Of a stretch of 64,000 nucleotides of DNA, positions 42,733 to 55,786 are shown piece after piece. A program made the position numbers and the translations under genes. The stretch is from Serinicoccus profundi. Lineage in GTDB: Bacteria > Actinomycetota > Actinomycetes > Actinomycetales > Dermatophilaceae. The DNA lies in assembly GCF_008001015.1 (NCBI RefSeq), contig NZ_CP042862.1:2294001-2358000 (forward strand), written 5' to 3'. The notes beneath the pieces were generated by a model. That model worked only from the letters and a program-made list of their open reading frames with translations, ran no database searches and had not been told where the DNA came from. How positions within the stretch are numbered: the first letter of the stretch is position 1; each line of letters starts with the position of its first letter.

Positions 42733-43502
42733 GCCCGGTGGGCCCGCGTCGCGACGTCGTCGTCGATCTCGCCCGGCGCCCACTCCCCCGTCGCCCGGCG
42801 CGCGGCGACCTCGAGCAGGCCGTCGGCGAGGGCCGGGTTGGCCGGCAGGATCGGGCCGTGGAGGTAGGACCCGACGACGTTGCCGGTGCGGGCACCCTCG
42901 TGCCCGTCGGAGCCGTTGTTGCCCTGCCCGTGCCGGACCGTCCCGAAGGGCTGCTGCCCCTCGCCGAGCACGGTGGATCCGGAGTGGTTCTCATAGCCCA
43001 CGACGGAGCCGAAGTCGGTGTCCAGCACGACCGGACCGATCATCCGGGTGGCGTTGCCGCGCGTCGTGACGTCCAGGATGCCCAGGCCGGGCAGCCGCTG
43101 ACCCTCGACGGTGATGAAGGCCTCGCCGAAGAGCTGGTACATCCCGCAGATCATGAGCATGGGGAGCCCGTCTGCGGCGAGCTCGCGCAGCCGGTCGGCG
43201 TGCTGGGCGAGGTCCTCGGTCACCCGGACCTGGCCGCTGTCCTGCCCTCCCCCGCCGAGGATGATGTCGGCGCGTGCAGGCCACGGCGCCCCGGGGTGGT
43301 GGTCGTGAACCACCGGGGTGTAGCCGTGCCAGCGCAGCCGGGCCGCGAGGCAGCGGGTGTTGCCCAGGTCGCCGTAGATGCTCATCTCACGCGGGTAGAG
43401 GTGCACGACGTGCACCTCGCCCTTGTCGGCGGGCACCTCCGCGAGCGACGCGACGTCCTCCGGAAGCGCGACCGCGACGCCCTCTGCTCCCCCGTGGCTC
43501 AT
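42705..43502 (-). CDS. gatD: Lipid II isoglutaminyl synthase, glutaminase subunit GatD
   Basis: 265 residues. Supplies ammonia from glutamine to MurT for amidation of the D-Glu of lipid II. Glutaminase marks: GGGGQDSGQ, the nucleophile in MLMICGMYQLFG (Cys119) and the His in GSYLHGPILPANP (His215). The start overlaps the murT stop (ATGA), the normal coupling of this heterodimer. The N-terminal 25 residues are variable. Confidence 0.93.
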   Translation of the reverse strand: MSHGGAEGVAVALPEDVASLAEVPADKGEVHVVHLYPREMSIYGDLGNTRCLAARLRWHGYTPVVHDHHPGAPWPARADIILGGGGQDSGQVRVTEDLAQHADRLRELAADGLPMLMICGMYQLFGEAFITVEGQRLPGLGILDVTTRGNATRMIGPVVLDTDFGSVVGYENHSGSTVLGEGQQPFGTVRHGQGNNGSDGHEGARTGNVVGSYLHGPILPANPALADGLLEVAARRATGEWAPGEIDDDVATRAHRAQVRRLLGS

Positions 43503-44808
43503 GCCGTCGGCTCCTCTCCGATGCGGGCCAGACCGTAGCGCTCGGCCAGGTTGCGCCGCAGGTGCATCATCGCGGTGTAGGTGCAGAAGATCCGCATCGG
43601 GCTGCCGGCGTGCTGAGCCAGGAAGGTGTCCAGCGCGGTGTCGAGGTCGGTCTCCACCCCGCCGACCTCCACCCCGTCGTAGCGCAGCCGCAGCGCCATG
43701 TCCCAGCCCCGCACACCCGAGGTGAGCGCCACCCCGCGCTCACGCAGGGAGTCGAAGGACACGTCATACAGCCAGGAGACGTCCCGCCCGTCGGCGTAGT
43801 TGTCGTTGATGGCCACCATGGTCGCGACCGGCTCCGCGCCGTAGGTGCCCAGGGCGACGGTGAAGCCCGCCGGGTTCTTGACGAGCACGAGCTCGAGCGG
43901 CGAGCCGCCGGCGTCAATGACCTCGCCCCGGCCGAACGGCGGTGACACCGCCGCCAGCGCCGTGGCCGCGGTGGCCGCGTCGAAGTCGGCCCCGAGCAGG
44001 TGGCGTGCGGTCGCCGTCGCGGCGGTGGCGTTGATCATCGCCGCGAGCCCCCGCTGGCGCAGCGTCACGGGTCCGACGTCGGGCAGCGCGGGGTCCGGGA
44101 AGCGCACGGTGAAGGACCGGCCGTCCTCCTCGGGCAGCAGCAGGGCGTCGGAGGCGTCCGGGTCGCGGCGCTCGTCGGGGTCGGTGAACCGCACGTCCGC
44201 CTCCTGGAGCTCCGGGAGCCGGTCGGCGATGCTCGGGTCGACGCCGAACCACCGCACCTGCACGCCCTCGCCGACGTGGCCGCGGATCCGGGAGATGAAG
44301 GAGTCGTCGGCGTTGAGCACCACGCCGTCGGTCGTCTGCTCGGCCAGGGTCGTGAGCAGGCGGGCGGTGTGGTCGATCTCGGCGAACCGGTCGAGCTGGT
44401 CGCGGGCGACGTTGAGCAGCAGCGCATGGGTGGGCGGCACCTGCGCGCTGAAGTGCAGCGCGTGCGCCTCGTCCAGCTCCACCACCGCCAGGTCGGCGTC
44501 GAGCCGACCACGGAGCCCCACCTCGCCCAGCAGCGAGGAGATGACCCCACGGGTGAAGTTGGAGCCCGTGGGGTTGGTGAAGACGCGCAGGCCGTGGGCC
44601 CGTAGCAGCGCCACGAGCATCTTGGTCGTGGTCGTCTTGCCGTTGGTGCCGCTCACGACGACGACCCCGCGCGGCAGCGCACCGAGGGTATGCCGCAGCA
44701 CGGCCGGGTCGAGGCGCTCGGTCACGAGCCCGGGCAGCGCGGACCCGCCGCCGCGCAGACGGGACACCACGCGGGCGCCCTTGCCTGCGGCCAGGGCGAG
44801 GGTGGTCC

Positions 44809-44818
<10 letters not shown>
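43499..44818 (-). CDS. murT: Lipid II isoglutaminyl synthase, Mur ligase subunit MurT
   Basis: 439 residues from ATG 44818; GTG 44812 is an alternative giving a GTGA overlap with guaA. Mur ligase fold: P-loop [28 protein letters not shown] and [12 protein letters not shown], then the MurT C-terminal domain DUF1727 with [10 protein letters not shown] and [15 protein letters not shown]. The Cys4 zinc ribbon found in the Staphylococcus aureus enzyme is not visible; the region reads [19 protein letters not shown] with no CxxC. Amidates lipid II with GatD; coupled to guaA upstream. Confidence 0.92.
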
Positions 44819-46421
<1,603 letters not shown>

Positions 46422-46425
<4 letters not shown>

Positions 46426-46757
46426 GCGGCAACCCTACCGGCGTCGAGGTCCTGCTCCCGGATCTGGGCGGTCGCCTGCCGGGCCACTCGGTGCTCCACC
46501 CAGAAGGACAGGAAGGGCACGCAGCCGGCCAGCATCACCCCGACCATCCGGCCCAGGCTCCAGCGCAGCTCGAAGCCGAGCAGGGCGGTGGCGACGAGGT
46601 AGACCATGTAGACCCAGCCGTGCGGCGAGGGCCACCAGGCGAGGGCGTGGTTGTCGAAGCCGTAGCGCAGCACCATGTGCAGCACGAGTAGCAGCAGGCC
46701 GACACCGACGACGAAGGCCATCACGCGGAAGAACAGCAGCTTGGCGCGGGGGGTCAT
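46422..46757 (-). CDS. DUF3817 membrane protein
   Basis: 111 residues, three membrane helices. The family pattern is visible as [37 protein letters not shown] and [26 protein letters not shown]3817 proteins have no proven function, though some are annotated near cytochrome oxidase assembly genes, which fits SURF1 directly upstream here (ATGA overlap). The stop overlaps guaA's start. Confidence 0.88.
46432..46437 (-). promoter_or_regulatory. -10 box TAGGGT inside the DUF3817 gene, before guaA
   Basis: TAGGGT on the minus strand is followed by TGCCGC and GTG 46425. An internal leaderless promoter could let guaA be expressed apart from the genes upstream. Confidence 0.4.
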
Positions 46758-47539
46758 GGACGGGGCTCCTTCACGGGCGGGGAGAGGGTGGGCAGGTCGG
46801 TGGCGGGCGCCGGGGCCGGCTCCTGCGCCGCGTCACGCAGGAAGCGGACGTACATGTAGACCGCGAACGCGGCGAAGATGAACCACTGCAGGGCATACCC
46901 GACGTTGCGCCAGACGACGCCGGTCTCCCCGAAGACCGGCGGCGGCACCGCTCGGACCTCAGAGGTGGTGAGGGTCGGGGACTCCTGCACGAGGAAGAGG
47001 AAGGCGTCGTAGATCGGGGAGTCCCAGTCGTTGACGAGCTCGGCGGTGTCGATGGAGCCCCGCTGGCCCTCGGGCAGCCCCGTGGGTCCGGGCGCCTCCC
47101 CCGGGGCCAGCGTGCCGGTGAGCTCCACCGGCACGTCGGGGTCGGGCCGACCGGCGTCGGCGGGCGCCGGCACGAAGCCGCGGACCACGGGCAGCAGCGC
47201 CTCGGGGCTGGAGCCGACGGTGCGGACGGGTGTCACCACCCAGTAGCCCGGCTCACCCTCCAGCAGCCGCTGCGGGACGAGGAACTGCAGCTCGGGGACG
47301 TACGTGCCCGTCACGAGCACAGAGCGTCCGGCGCCGTCGTCGGGGAAGGTCGACTGGGGCGTGATCGCCTCCGCCAGGGGCACCGTCGGCCGGGTCGCCT
47401 GCTCGGCGGCGAACTCCCGGGACGCGGCGTTGGAGCTCACCCCCAGCTGCCACATCCCCAGTTGGTAGAACGCCACGACGACCACCACGAGCAGCGCGAG
47501 AAGCGCCAGCCAGGCGGGCTTGAGGGCGGTGCGGATCAC
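46754..47539 (-). CDS. SURF1-family cytochrome oxidase assembly protein
   Basis: 261 residues from GTG 47539 with TACCCT six bases upstream. N-terminal helix LALLALLVVVVVAFYQLGMWQL followed by an extracytoplasmic beta-rich domain (VLVTGTYVPE, GYWVVTPVRT, LLPVVRGFVPAP) and a C-terminal helix WFIFAAFAVYMYVRFLR, the SURF1 topology. It helps assemble the heme-copper oxidase. The last 25 residues are Pro/Ala-rich. Coupled to DUF3817. Confidence 0.88.
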   Translation of the reverse strand: MIRTALKPAWLALLALLVVVVVAFYQLGMWQLGVSSNAASREFAAEQATRPTVPLAEAITPQSTFPDDGAGRSVLVTGTYVPELQFLVPQRLLEGEPGYWVVTPVRTVGSSPEALLPVVRGFVPAPADAGRPDPDVPVELTGTLAPGEAPGPTGLPEGQRGSIDTAELVNDWDSPIYDAFLFLVQESPTLTTSEVRAVPPPVFGETGVVWRNVGYALQWFIFAAFAVYMYVRFLRDAAQEPAPAPATDLPTLSPPVKEPRP

Positions 47540-47568
47540 CCCACCAGGGTAGGTGGTCGACCTGGGTG

Positions 47569-48975
47569 TCAGAGCAGGCTGCCCTGGTCGTCGAAGACGT
47601 AGATCGACCCGCCGTAGCAGGCGACCCAGACGGTATGCGTCACCGGGTCGTAGTCGATCCCGATCGGGTTGGCGTCCACCGGGACGGTGTCGATGACCTC
47701 CATGTCGGAGGTGCGCACCTTGGCGACGGTGGCCTCGTTGTAGTTGACGACGTAGAGCGCGGACTCGTCCGGGCTCAGGGCGACGCTGCGTGGCTCGACC
47801 CCCGGGCTCGCCTCGTCGACGACCTCGTCGGTGGCGGTGTCGATCTTGAGGACGGCGTTGCCACCGCTGGTGGTGAGGTAGAGCGTGCGCCCCTCGTCGG
47901 CGAGGTTGAGGTGGCGCGGCCGCGGCGGGGTGTCCATGACGACCTCGGCGGTGCCCTCCTCGAGATCGACCTTGTAGAGCTGGTCGGCATACATCGCGAC
48001 GGCGTAGACCGTGCGGTTGTCCGGCATGATCACCAGCCCGCGCGGGGCGGCGGCCAGCTCGACGGTCCCGGTCTCGACCCCCTGCTCGGTGTCGACCACG
48101 GAGAGGGTCGCGTCGCACCAGTTGCTGACGAGCAGCGTCTTCTGGTCGGGGCTCAGCGCGAGGTACTTCGGGACGGCGCCGACCTCGAACACCTGGTCCC
48201 AGGCCATCTCCTGCGCGTCGAAGCGGTAGACGAAGGAGGGGCCGACCCCGCTCTCGGTCGTGCAGGCGTCGAAGCCCTCGACACCGAAGTTCTCGCCGAA
48301 CATCGTGTACTGGGAGACATAGGCGTAGCGCCCGTCGGCGGTCCACGCCGCCTCCACGGGCGATCCCTGGGACACCCCGGGGTGCCCCTCGATCCCGAAG
48401 GCCGCCAGGTCGACGCTGTCGTCGAGCACCTCGACCTGCTCGCGGGTGGTGCTGTCGAAGACGGTGGAGGTGTGGGAGTACATCATGTTGTTGGCGATCA
48501 TCAGCCCGTGGCCGGAGGCCATGACCGACTTGGGGGTCAGCCCGCCGGTGAGGTAGTCCACCTGCTCCAGGGCGGTCGTGTCGCTGGGGTGCTCGGCAGG
48601 GGCCGGCTCGCGCTGCCAGATCTCCTGTGCCGCGCCCCCGCCGTCCGCACCGTCACCACCGGAAGCCTCGGCGCCACCGTCCTCGGCGCCACCGTCGTCG
48701 GCACCGTCGTCAGAGGAACCCTGCCCCTGCTCGCCGTCGTCCTGCTGGGGGGCCACCGCCTCGGTCGGCCGCGCCGCGGTGTCCGAGCCGCCGCCCGAGG
48801 TCTCGCCGCCACCGAACCCCTGGCTGATGCCCCACCCGCCGAGCAGGAGGACACCGAGCAGGCTTCCGGCCACCAGGCGCCGCCGCTGGACGTGGACCGG
48901 GTCCTTGCTGACGCTCACCTCGGGCAACCCGCCGGGGCGGTTCTGCGGGTCCTGCACGCCGTCACCGCTCGCCAT
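47569..48975 (-). CDS. Extracytoplasmic beta-propeller protein with acidic linker (YncE-like)
   Basis: 468 residues. A basic N-terminus and membrane anchor (RRRLVAGSLLGVLLLGGWGI) is followed by 75 residues of Gly/Asp/Glu-rich linker and then a seven-bladed propeller of the YncE/YVTN type: repeated strands such as ALSPDQKTLLVSNWCDATLSVVDTE, VAMYADQLYKVDLEEG, YLTTSGGNAVLKID, ALSPDESALYVVNYNEATVAKV. ATG 48975 is the start, overlapping the guaB3 stop by 14 bases. Function unknown; the propeller probably binds a wall or secreted ligand. Confidence 0.85.
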   Translation of the reverse strand: MASGDGVQDPQNRPGGLPEVSVSKDPVHVQRRRLVAGSLLGVLLLGGWGISQGFGGGETSGGGSDTAARPTEAVAPQQDDGEQGQGSSDDGADDGGAEDGGAEASGGDGADGGGAAQEIWQREPAPAEHPSDTTALEQVDYLTGGLTPKSVMASGHGLMIANNMMYSHTSTVFDSTTREQVEVLDDSVDLAAFGIEGHPGVSQGSPVEAAWTADGRYAYVSQYTMFGENFGVEGFDACTTESGVGPSFVYRFDAQEMAWDQVFEVGAVPKYLALSPDQKTLLVSNWCDATLSVVDTEQGVETGTVELAAAPRGLVIMPDNRTVYAVAMYADQLYKVDLEEGTAEVVMDTPPRPRHLNLADEGRTLYLTTSGGNAVLKIDTATDEVVDEASPGVEPRSVALSPDESALYVVNYNEATVAKVRTSDMEVIDTVPVDANPIGIDYDPVTHTVWVACYGGSIYVFDDQGSLL

Positions 48976-50083
48976 AGGGCGCCACCACCACATCCACGCG
49001 CTGGAACTCCTTGAGCTCGGTATAGCCGGTCGTCGCCATGGCCCGGCGCAGGGCGCCCATCATGTTGGTCGTGCCGTCCGCGGTGCGGGCCGGGCCGACG
49101 AGCACCTCCTCCAGGGTCCCCACCGTGCCCACGTGCACCTTCTCGCCCCGGGGCAGCTCGGCGTGGTGCGCCTCGCTCCCCCAGTGGTAGCCGGCGCCTG
49201 GCGCCTCCTCGGCGCGGGCGAGGGCGGCACCCAGCATGACGGCGTCGGCGCCGCAGGCCACCGCCTTGACGATCTCCCCGGACACGCTCGTGCCGCCGTC
49301 GGAGATGACGTGGACGTAGCGCCCGCCGGACTCGTCGAGATAGTCCCGCCGGGCCGCGGCCACGTCGGCGATGGCCGTCGCGGAGGGCGTGTGGATCCCC
49401 AGAGCGGTCCGCGTGCGGTGGGTCGAGCCTCCGCCGAAGCCGACGAGCACCCCGGCCGCGCCGGTGCGCATGAGGTGCAGCGCCGCGGTGTAGGTGCCGG
49501 CGCCGCCGACGATGACCGGGACGTCCAGCTCGTAGATGAACCGCTTGAGGTTGAGCGGCTCGGCCTGGCTGGAGACGTGCTCGGCGGAGACCGTCGTGCC
49601 GCGGATGACGAAGAGGTCGACCCCTGCGTCGACGACGGCCTTCCAGAACTGCTGGGTGCGCTGCGGCGAGAGGGACCCGGCCACCGTGACCCCGGCCTCC
49701 CGGATCTCACCGAGCCTCGCGGTGATGAGCTCGGGGCGCACGGGCGCGGCATACAGCTCGCGCATCCGGGCGGTGGCCCGCTCACCGTCGAGGCCGGCGA
49801 TCTCGGCCAGCGCGTCGGAGGGGTCGTCGTAGCGCGTCCACAGGCCCTCGAGGTCGAGCACCCCCAGGCCGCCGAGGCGCCCGAGGGCGATGGCCGTCTC
49901 CGGGGAGACCACCGAGTCCATCGGCGCGGCGAGGATCGGCAGCTCGAAGTGGTAGGCGTCGATCTGCCAGCTGATCGAGACGTCCTCGGGGTCCCTCGTC
50001 CGCCGGGAGGGGACGACGGCGACGTCGTCGAAGGAGTAGGCCCGGCGGCCCCGTTTTCCGCGTCCGATCTCGATCTCGCTCAC
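48962..50083 (-). CDS. guaB3: GuaB3-family IMP dehydrogenase-related protein
   Basis: 373 residues from GTG 50083, 6 bases after TAGCCT. TIM-barrel of the IMPDH/GMP reductase superfamily without CBS domains: RAYSFDDVAVVPSRRT, APMDSVVSPETAIAL, GVTVAGSLSPQ, and VHVISDGGTSVSG. The cysteine loop reads GFGGGSTHRTR, without the Cys of catalytic IMPDH (guaB has GPGAICTTR). GMP reductase or regulatory roles have been suggested for GuaB3; the present sequence does not decide. Upstream neighbour: guaB. Confidence 0.93.
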   Translation of the reverse strand: MSEIEIGRGKRGRRAYSFDDVAVVPSRRTRDPEDVSISWQIDAYHFELPILAAPMDSVVSPETAIALGRLGGLGVLDLEGLWTRYDDPSDALAEIAGLDGERATARMRELYAAPVRPELITARLGEIREAGVTVAGSLSPQRTQQFWKAVVDAGVDLFVIRGTTVSAEHVSSQAEPLNLKRFIYELDVPVIVGGAGTYTAALHLMRTGAAGVLVGFGGGSTHRTRTALGIHTPSATAIADVAAARRDYLDESGGRYVHVISDGGTSVSGEIVKAVACGADAVMLGAALARAEEAPGAGYHWGSEAHHAELPRGEKVHVGTVGTLEEVLVGPARTADGTTNMMGALRRAMATTGYTELKEFQRVDVVVAPYGER

Positions 50084-50089
50084 CGGGTC

Positions 50090-50095
50090 AGGCTA
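50090..50095 (-). promoter_or_regulatory. -10 box TAGCCT for guaB3, leaderless layout
   Basis: TAGCCT on the minus strand, then six bases, then GTG 50083; it supports separate transcription from guaB. Confidence 0.45.
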
Positions 50096-50152
50096 CCGTC
50101 CGGGACCGCCCGGCCCGTCCTCCGCCACGCGTCCGGCGGCCCCTGACCGGGC

Positions 50153-51679
<1,527 letters not shown>

Positions 51680-51848
51680 GGCCGGAGGGCGGGCGCTCAT
51701 CCGAGCGGCACCCGGCTCTTTGCCGAGCCCCTCCGACGACGTAGAGTGGCGGCACGACGAGGTGCTCGTCATGTTCGGATCCTCGCTGATCACGGCCCGA
51801 CGGGCCACCGGTGCGGGGCCCGGGCACAGCCCCCGAGAGGAGGATCGC

Positions 51849-52151
51849 GTGGCGGAGACTGCCCATCAACCGGGTCCCGTGGCCGATCTGTGGGAGTGGC
51901 AGTTCGACGGCGCCTGCCGCACCACCAGCCCCGAGGTCTTCTTCCACCCCGAGGGCGAGCGAGGTCCCGCCCGTCGACGGCGGGACGAACGCGCCAAGCA
52001 GGTCTGCGCGAGCTGCCCGGTCCTCGAGCAGTGCCGCACCCACGCCCTCGCGGTGCGCGAGCCCTACGGCGTCTGGGGTGGCATGACCGAGGAGGAGCGG
52101 GCCGCGCACTACGACCAGGTGGAGTCCGCCCGACCGCACACCGGTCGCTGA
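51849..52151 (+). CDS. whiB3: WhiB-family iron-sulfur regulator, WhiB3-like
   Basis: 100 residues from GTG 51849 with GAGAGGAGG upstream. Cysteines at 23, 53, 56 and 62 (C-x29-C-x2-C-x5-C) have exactly the spacing of M. tuberculosis WhiB3, and the GVWGG turn follows before a basic tail. The 4Fe-4S protein is a redox- and NO-sensing transcription factor that works with sigma factor. Synteny (groEL1 next, guaB on the other side) supports WhiB3. An in-frame extension upstream has no support. Confidence 0.9.
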   Translation: MAETAHQPGPVADLWEWQFDGACRTTSPEVFFHPEGERGPARRRRDERAKQVCASCPVLEQCRTHALAVREPYGVWGGMTEEERAAHYDQVESARPHTGR

Positions 52152-52178
52152 GCACCCCCGCGACGCGGCAACACACGA

Positions 52179-52221
52179 CGACGAAGCCCCACCAGGGTGA
52201 TCCTGGTGGGGCTTCGTCGTG
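52179..52221. terminator. Perfect 19-bp stem-loop between whiB3 and groEL
   Basis: ACGACGAAGCCCCACCAGG (52179-52197) pairs exactly with 52203-52221 around a five-base loop. It lies 27 bases after the whiB3 stop and 35 before the groEL stop, so it is probably a terminator for both converging genes. Confidence 0.8.
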
Positions 52222-52256
52222 GCCTCGGGCGACGCGGTCGCCCGCAGCCCTGGTGA

Positions 52257-53972
<1,716 letters not shown>

Positions 53973-54266
53973 TCAGCCGACGATCGCGAGCACGTCGCGC
54001 GCCGAGAGGATGAGGAACTCCTCGCCGGAGTACTTCACCTCGGTGCCGCCGTACTTGCTGTAGATGACGCGGTCACCCACGGTGACGTCCATGGGGACCC
54101 GGTTGCCGTTGTCGTCGATGCGACCCGGACCCACCGCGAGGACCTCGCCCTCCTGGGGCTTCTCCTTCGCGGTGTCCGGGATGACCAGGCCGGAGGCCGT
54201 GGTCTGCTCGGCCTCGACGGCCTTGACGACGATGCGGTCCTCGAGCGGCTTGATGGAAACCGACAC
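53973..54266 (-). CDS. groES: Co-chaperonin GroES
   Basis: 97 residues from GTG 54266 with GAAGGAAGG upstream. [20 protein letters not shown] begins the fold; the mobile loop [16 protein letters not shown] and the roof part [16 protein letters not shown] are present. Cap of the GroEL chamber. Transcribed with groEL from a promoter controlled by two CIRCE elements. Confidence 0.97.
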   Translation of the reverse strand: MSVSIKPLEDRIVVKAVEAEQTTASGLVIPDTAKEKPQEGEVLAVGPGRIDDNGNRVPMDVTVGDRVIYSKYGGTEVKYSGEEFLILSARDVLAIVG

Positions 54267-54382
54267 GGTTACCTTCCTTCTGCTTCAGGTGGTGGGCTCG
54301 ACACCCGCCAGGTGGTCTGGTGCTAGACGTCACTCCACCGCGGTGGCCCACCGCCGTCGCGGGGGTCGGTCGGCTCTCGCGG

Positions 54383-54409
54383 CTGGCACTGACGTGCCGA
54401 GAGTGCTCA
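54383..54409. promoter_or_regulatory. Degenerate CIRCE element
   Basis: CTGGCACTG, nine bases, then GAGTGCTCA. The right arm matches GAGTGCTAA at eight of nine bases, the left arm matches TTAGCACTC at six of nine. It lies about 47 bases from the better copy and 117 bases upstream of groES, as in actinobacteria with double CIRCE. Confidence 0.6.
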
Positions 54410-54429
54410 GGACGAATCTAGGCACCGAG

Positions 54430-54456
54430 TTAGCACTCGGTCAAGCCGAGTGCCAA
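54430..54456. promoter_or_regulatory. CIRCE (HrcA operator)
   Basis: TTAGCACTC, nine bases, GAGTGCCAA: identical to the CIRCE consensus except for one T to C change in the right arm. HrcA binds such sites to repress groES-groEL until heat shock. The hrcA gene is not in the window. Confidence 0.85.
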
Positions 54457-54489
54457 CACCGTCGGGGGGCTCCGCCCCCCAACCACCCG

Positions 54490-55755
54490 CTACAGCATGA
54501 ACTGCAGGGGCTGCAGCACGCGTTCGACGACCCGGCTGACCCGCCCCCGCTTCTCCCACTCCTCCAGGGTGAGCTCGTGGCAGTGCTCGAGGTCGGCCCG
54601 GAAGATCGCCTCCATGTGCTCGGCCTGGGCCTCGTCGACGATCTCGAGGTTGATCTCGTAGTTGCCCTGCATCGAGAGGCGGTCGACGTTGGCGGTGCCG
54701 ATCGTCGCCCAGCGCCCGTCCACTGTCATCGTCTTCGCGTGCACCATGACGTCGTGGAAGAGGTGCAGGCGCACGCCGCCCTCGAGAAGGGTCGCGTAGT
54801 AGGACTGCGCGACGATGTCGGCGAGGACGTGGTTGGAGGCCTGGGGCATGACCACCCGGACGTCGACGCCGCGCGAGGCCGCGGTGAGCAGCCCGTGCAG
54901 GATCTCCCGGTCGGGGATGAAGTACCCCTGGGTGATCCAGATGCGGTGGACGGCGCGGTCGATGGCGTCGAGGTAGAGCGAGCGGACCGGGTAGACCACC
55001 CGGCTGGGCTCGTTGCGGGCCGCCCGGATGCTCGTGTGCCAGTCCACGGTGCCGCTGTCGGGGAGCTGGGGCCGACGGGCGCCCTTGTGGCGGTTCCAGA
55101 AGTCGGTGAAGGCGTTCTGCAGCTCCCAGACGCTCTCCCCCTCGACCCGCACGTGGGTGTCGCGCCAGCTCGTGGCATACAACGAGCCGATGTTGTAGCC
55201 GCCGACGAAGCCCACCCGGCCGTCGACGACGAGGATCTTGCGGTGGTCGCGGCCGGAGGCCCGGATGTCGATGATCGGCAGTGCGGTGCGCAGGACCGGG
55301 AAGCGCAGGACGTGCACGCCCTCGGGGAAGGTGAGGAACTCCCGGGGCACGACGAGGTTGGCGAACCCGTCGAAGACGAGGCAGACGAGGACGCCGCGGT
55401 CGGCGGCGCGCAGGATGGCGTCCTTGAACGCCTGCCCGACCTCGTCGCCCTTCCAGATGTAGGACGCGAGGTAGACGAAGTCCTCCGCCTCGTCGATGGC
55501 GGCGATCATGGCGTCGTAGAGGTACTGCCCGTAGGTGTAGGTGGTCACCCGGAACCCCTCGACCATCGTGGAGACCGGGTCCTGGACGGGCGCGTCCCGG
55601 TCGACGTGGTCGCGTCGCTTGCGGACGGCGTCCACCGCGATGACCCCCGCGGCCAGGGTGAGCTGGCCGGCCATCCCCGCGGCCACGGTGCCGAGGGCCA
55701 TCCGGCGGGTGCGGCGCAGCAGACGGCGGGTCTGGCGGCTGAACACTGGAGACAT
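54490..55755 (-). CDS. Phospholipase D-like / cardiolipin synthase-like protein
   Basis: 421 residues. An N-terminal basic region and membrane anchor (about 20-40) are followed by two HKD motifs: DHRKILVVDGRVGFVGGYN and VHAKTMTVDGRWATIGTAN. These transfer phosphatidyl groups, as in cardiolipin synthase, with GEGVHVLRFPV-type linkers (here FPEGVHVLRFPV). ATG 55755 is six bases after TAGATT. Diverges from the methyltransferase gene. Acceptor not known. Confidence 0.9.
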   Translation of the reverse strand: MSPVFSRQTRRLLRRTRRMALGTVAAGMAGQLTLAAGVIAVDAVRKRRDHVDRDAPVQDPVSTMVEGFRVTTYTYGQYLYDAMIAAIDEAEDFVYLASYIWKGDEVGQAFKDAILRAADRGVLVCLVFDGFANLVVPREFLTFPEGVHVLRFPVLRTALPIIDIRASGRDHRKILVVDGRVGFVGGYNIGSLYATSWRDTHVRVEGESVWELQNAFTDFWNRHKGARRPQLPDSGTVDWHTSIRAARNEPSRVVYPVRSLYLDAIDRAVHRIWITQGYFIPDREILHGLLTAASRGVDVRVVMPQASNHVLADIVAQSYYATLLEGGVRLHLFHDVMVHAKTMTVDGRWATIGTANVDRLSMQGNYEINLEIVDEAQAEHMEAIFRADLEHCHELTLEEWEKRGRVSRVVERVLQPLQFML

Positions 55756-55786
55756 GGCGCCAATCTACTGGCCGCACAATGAGGAC

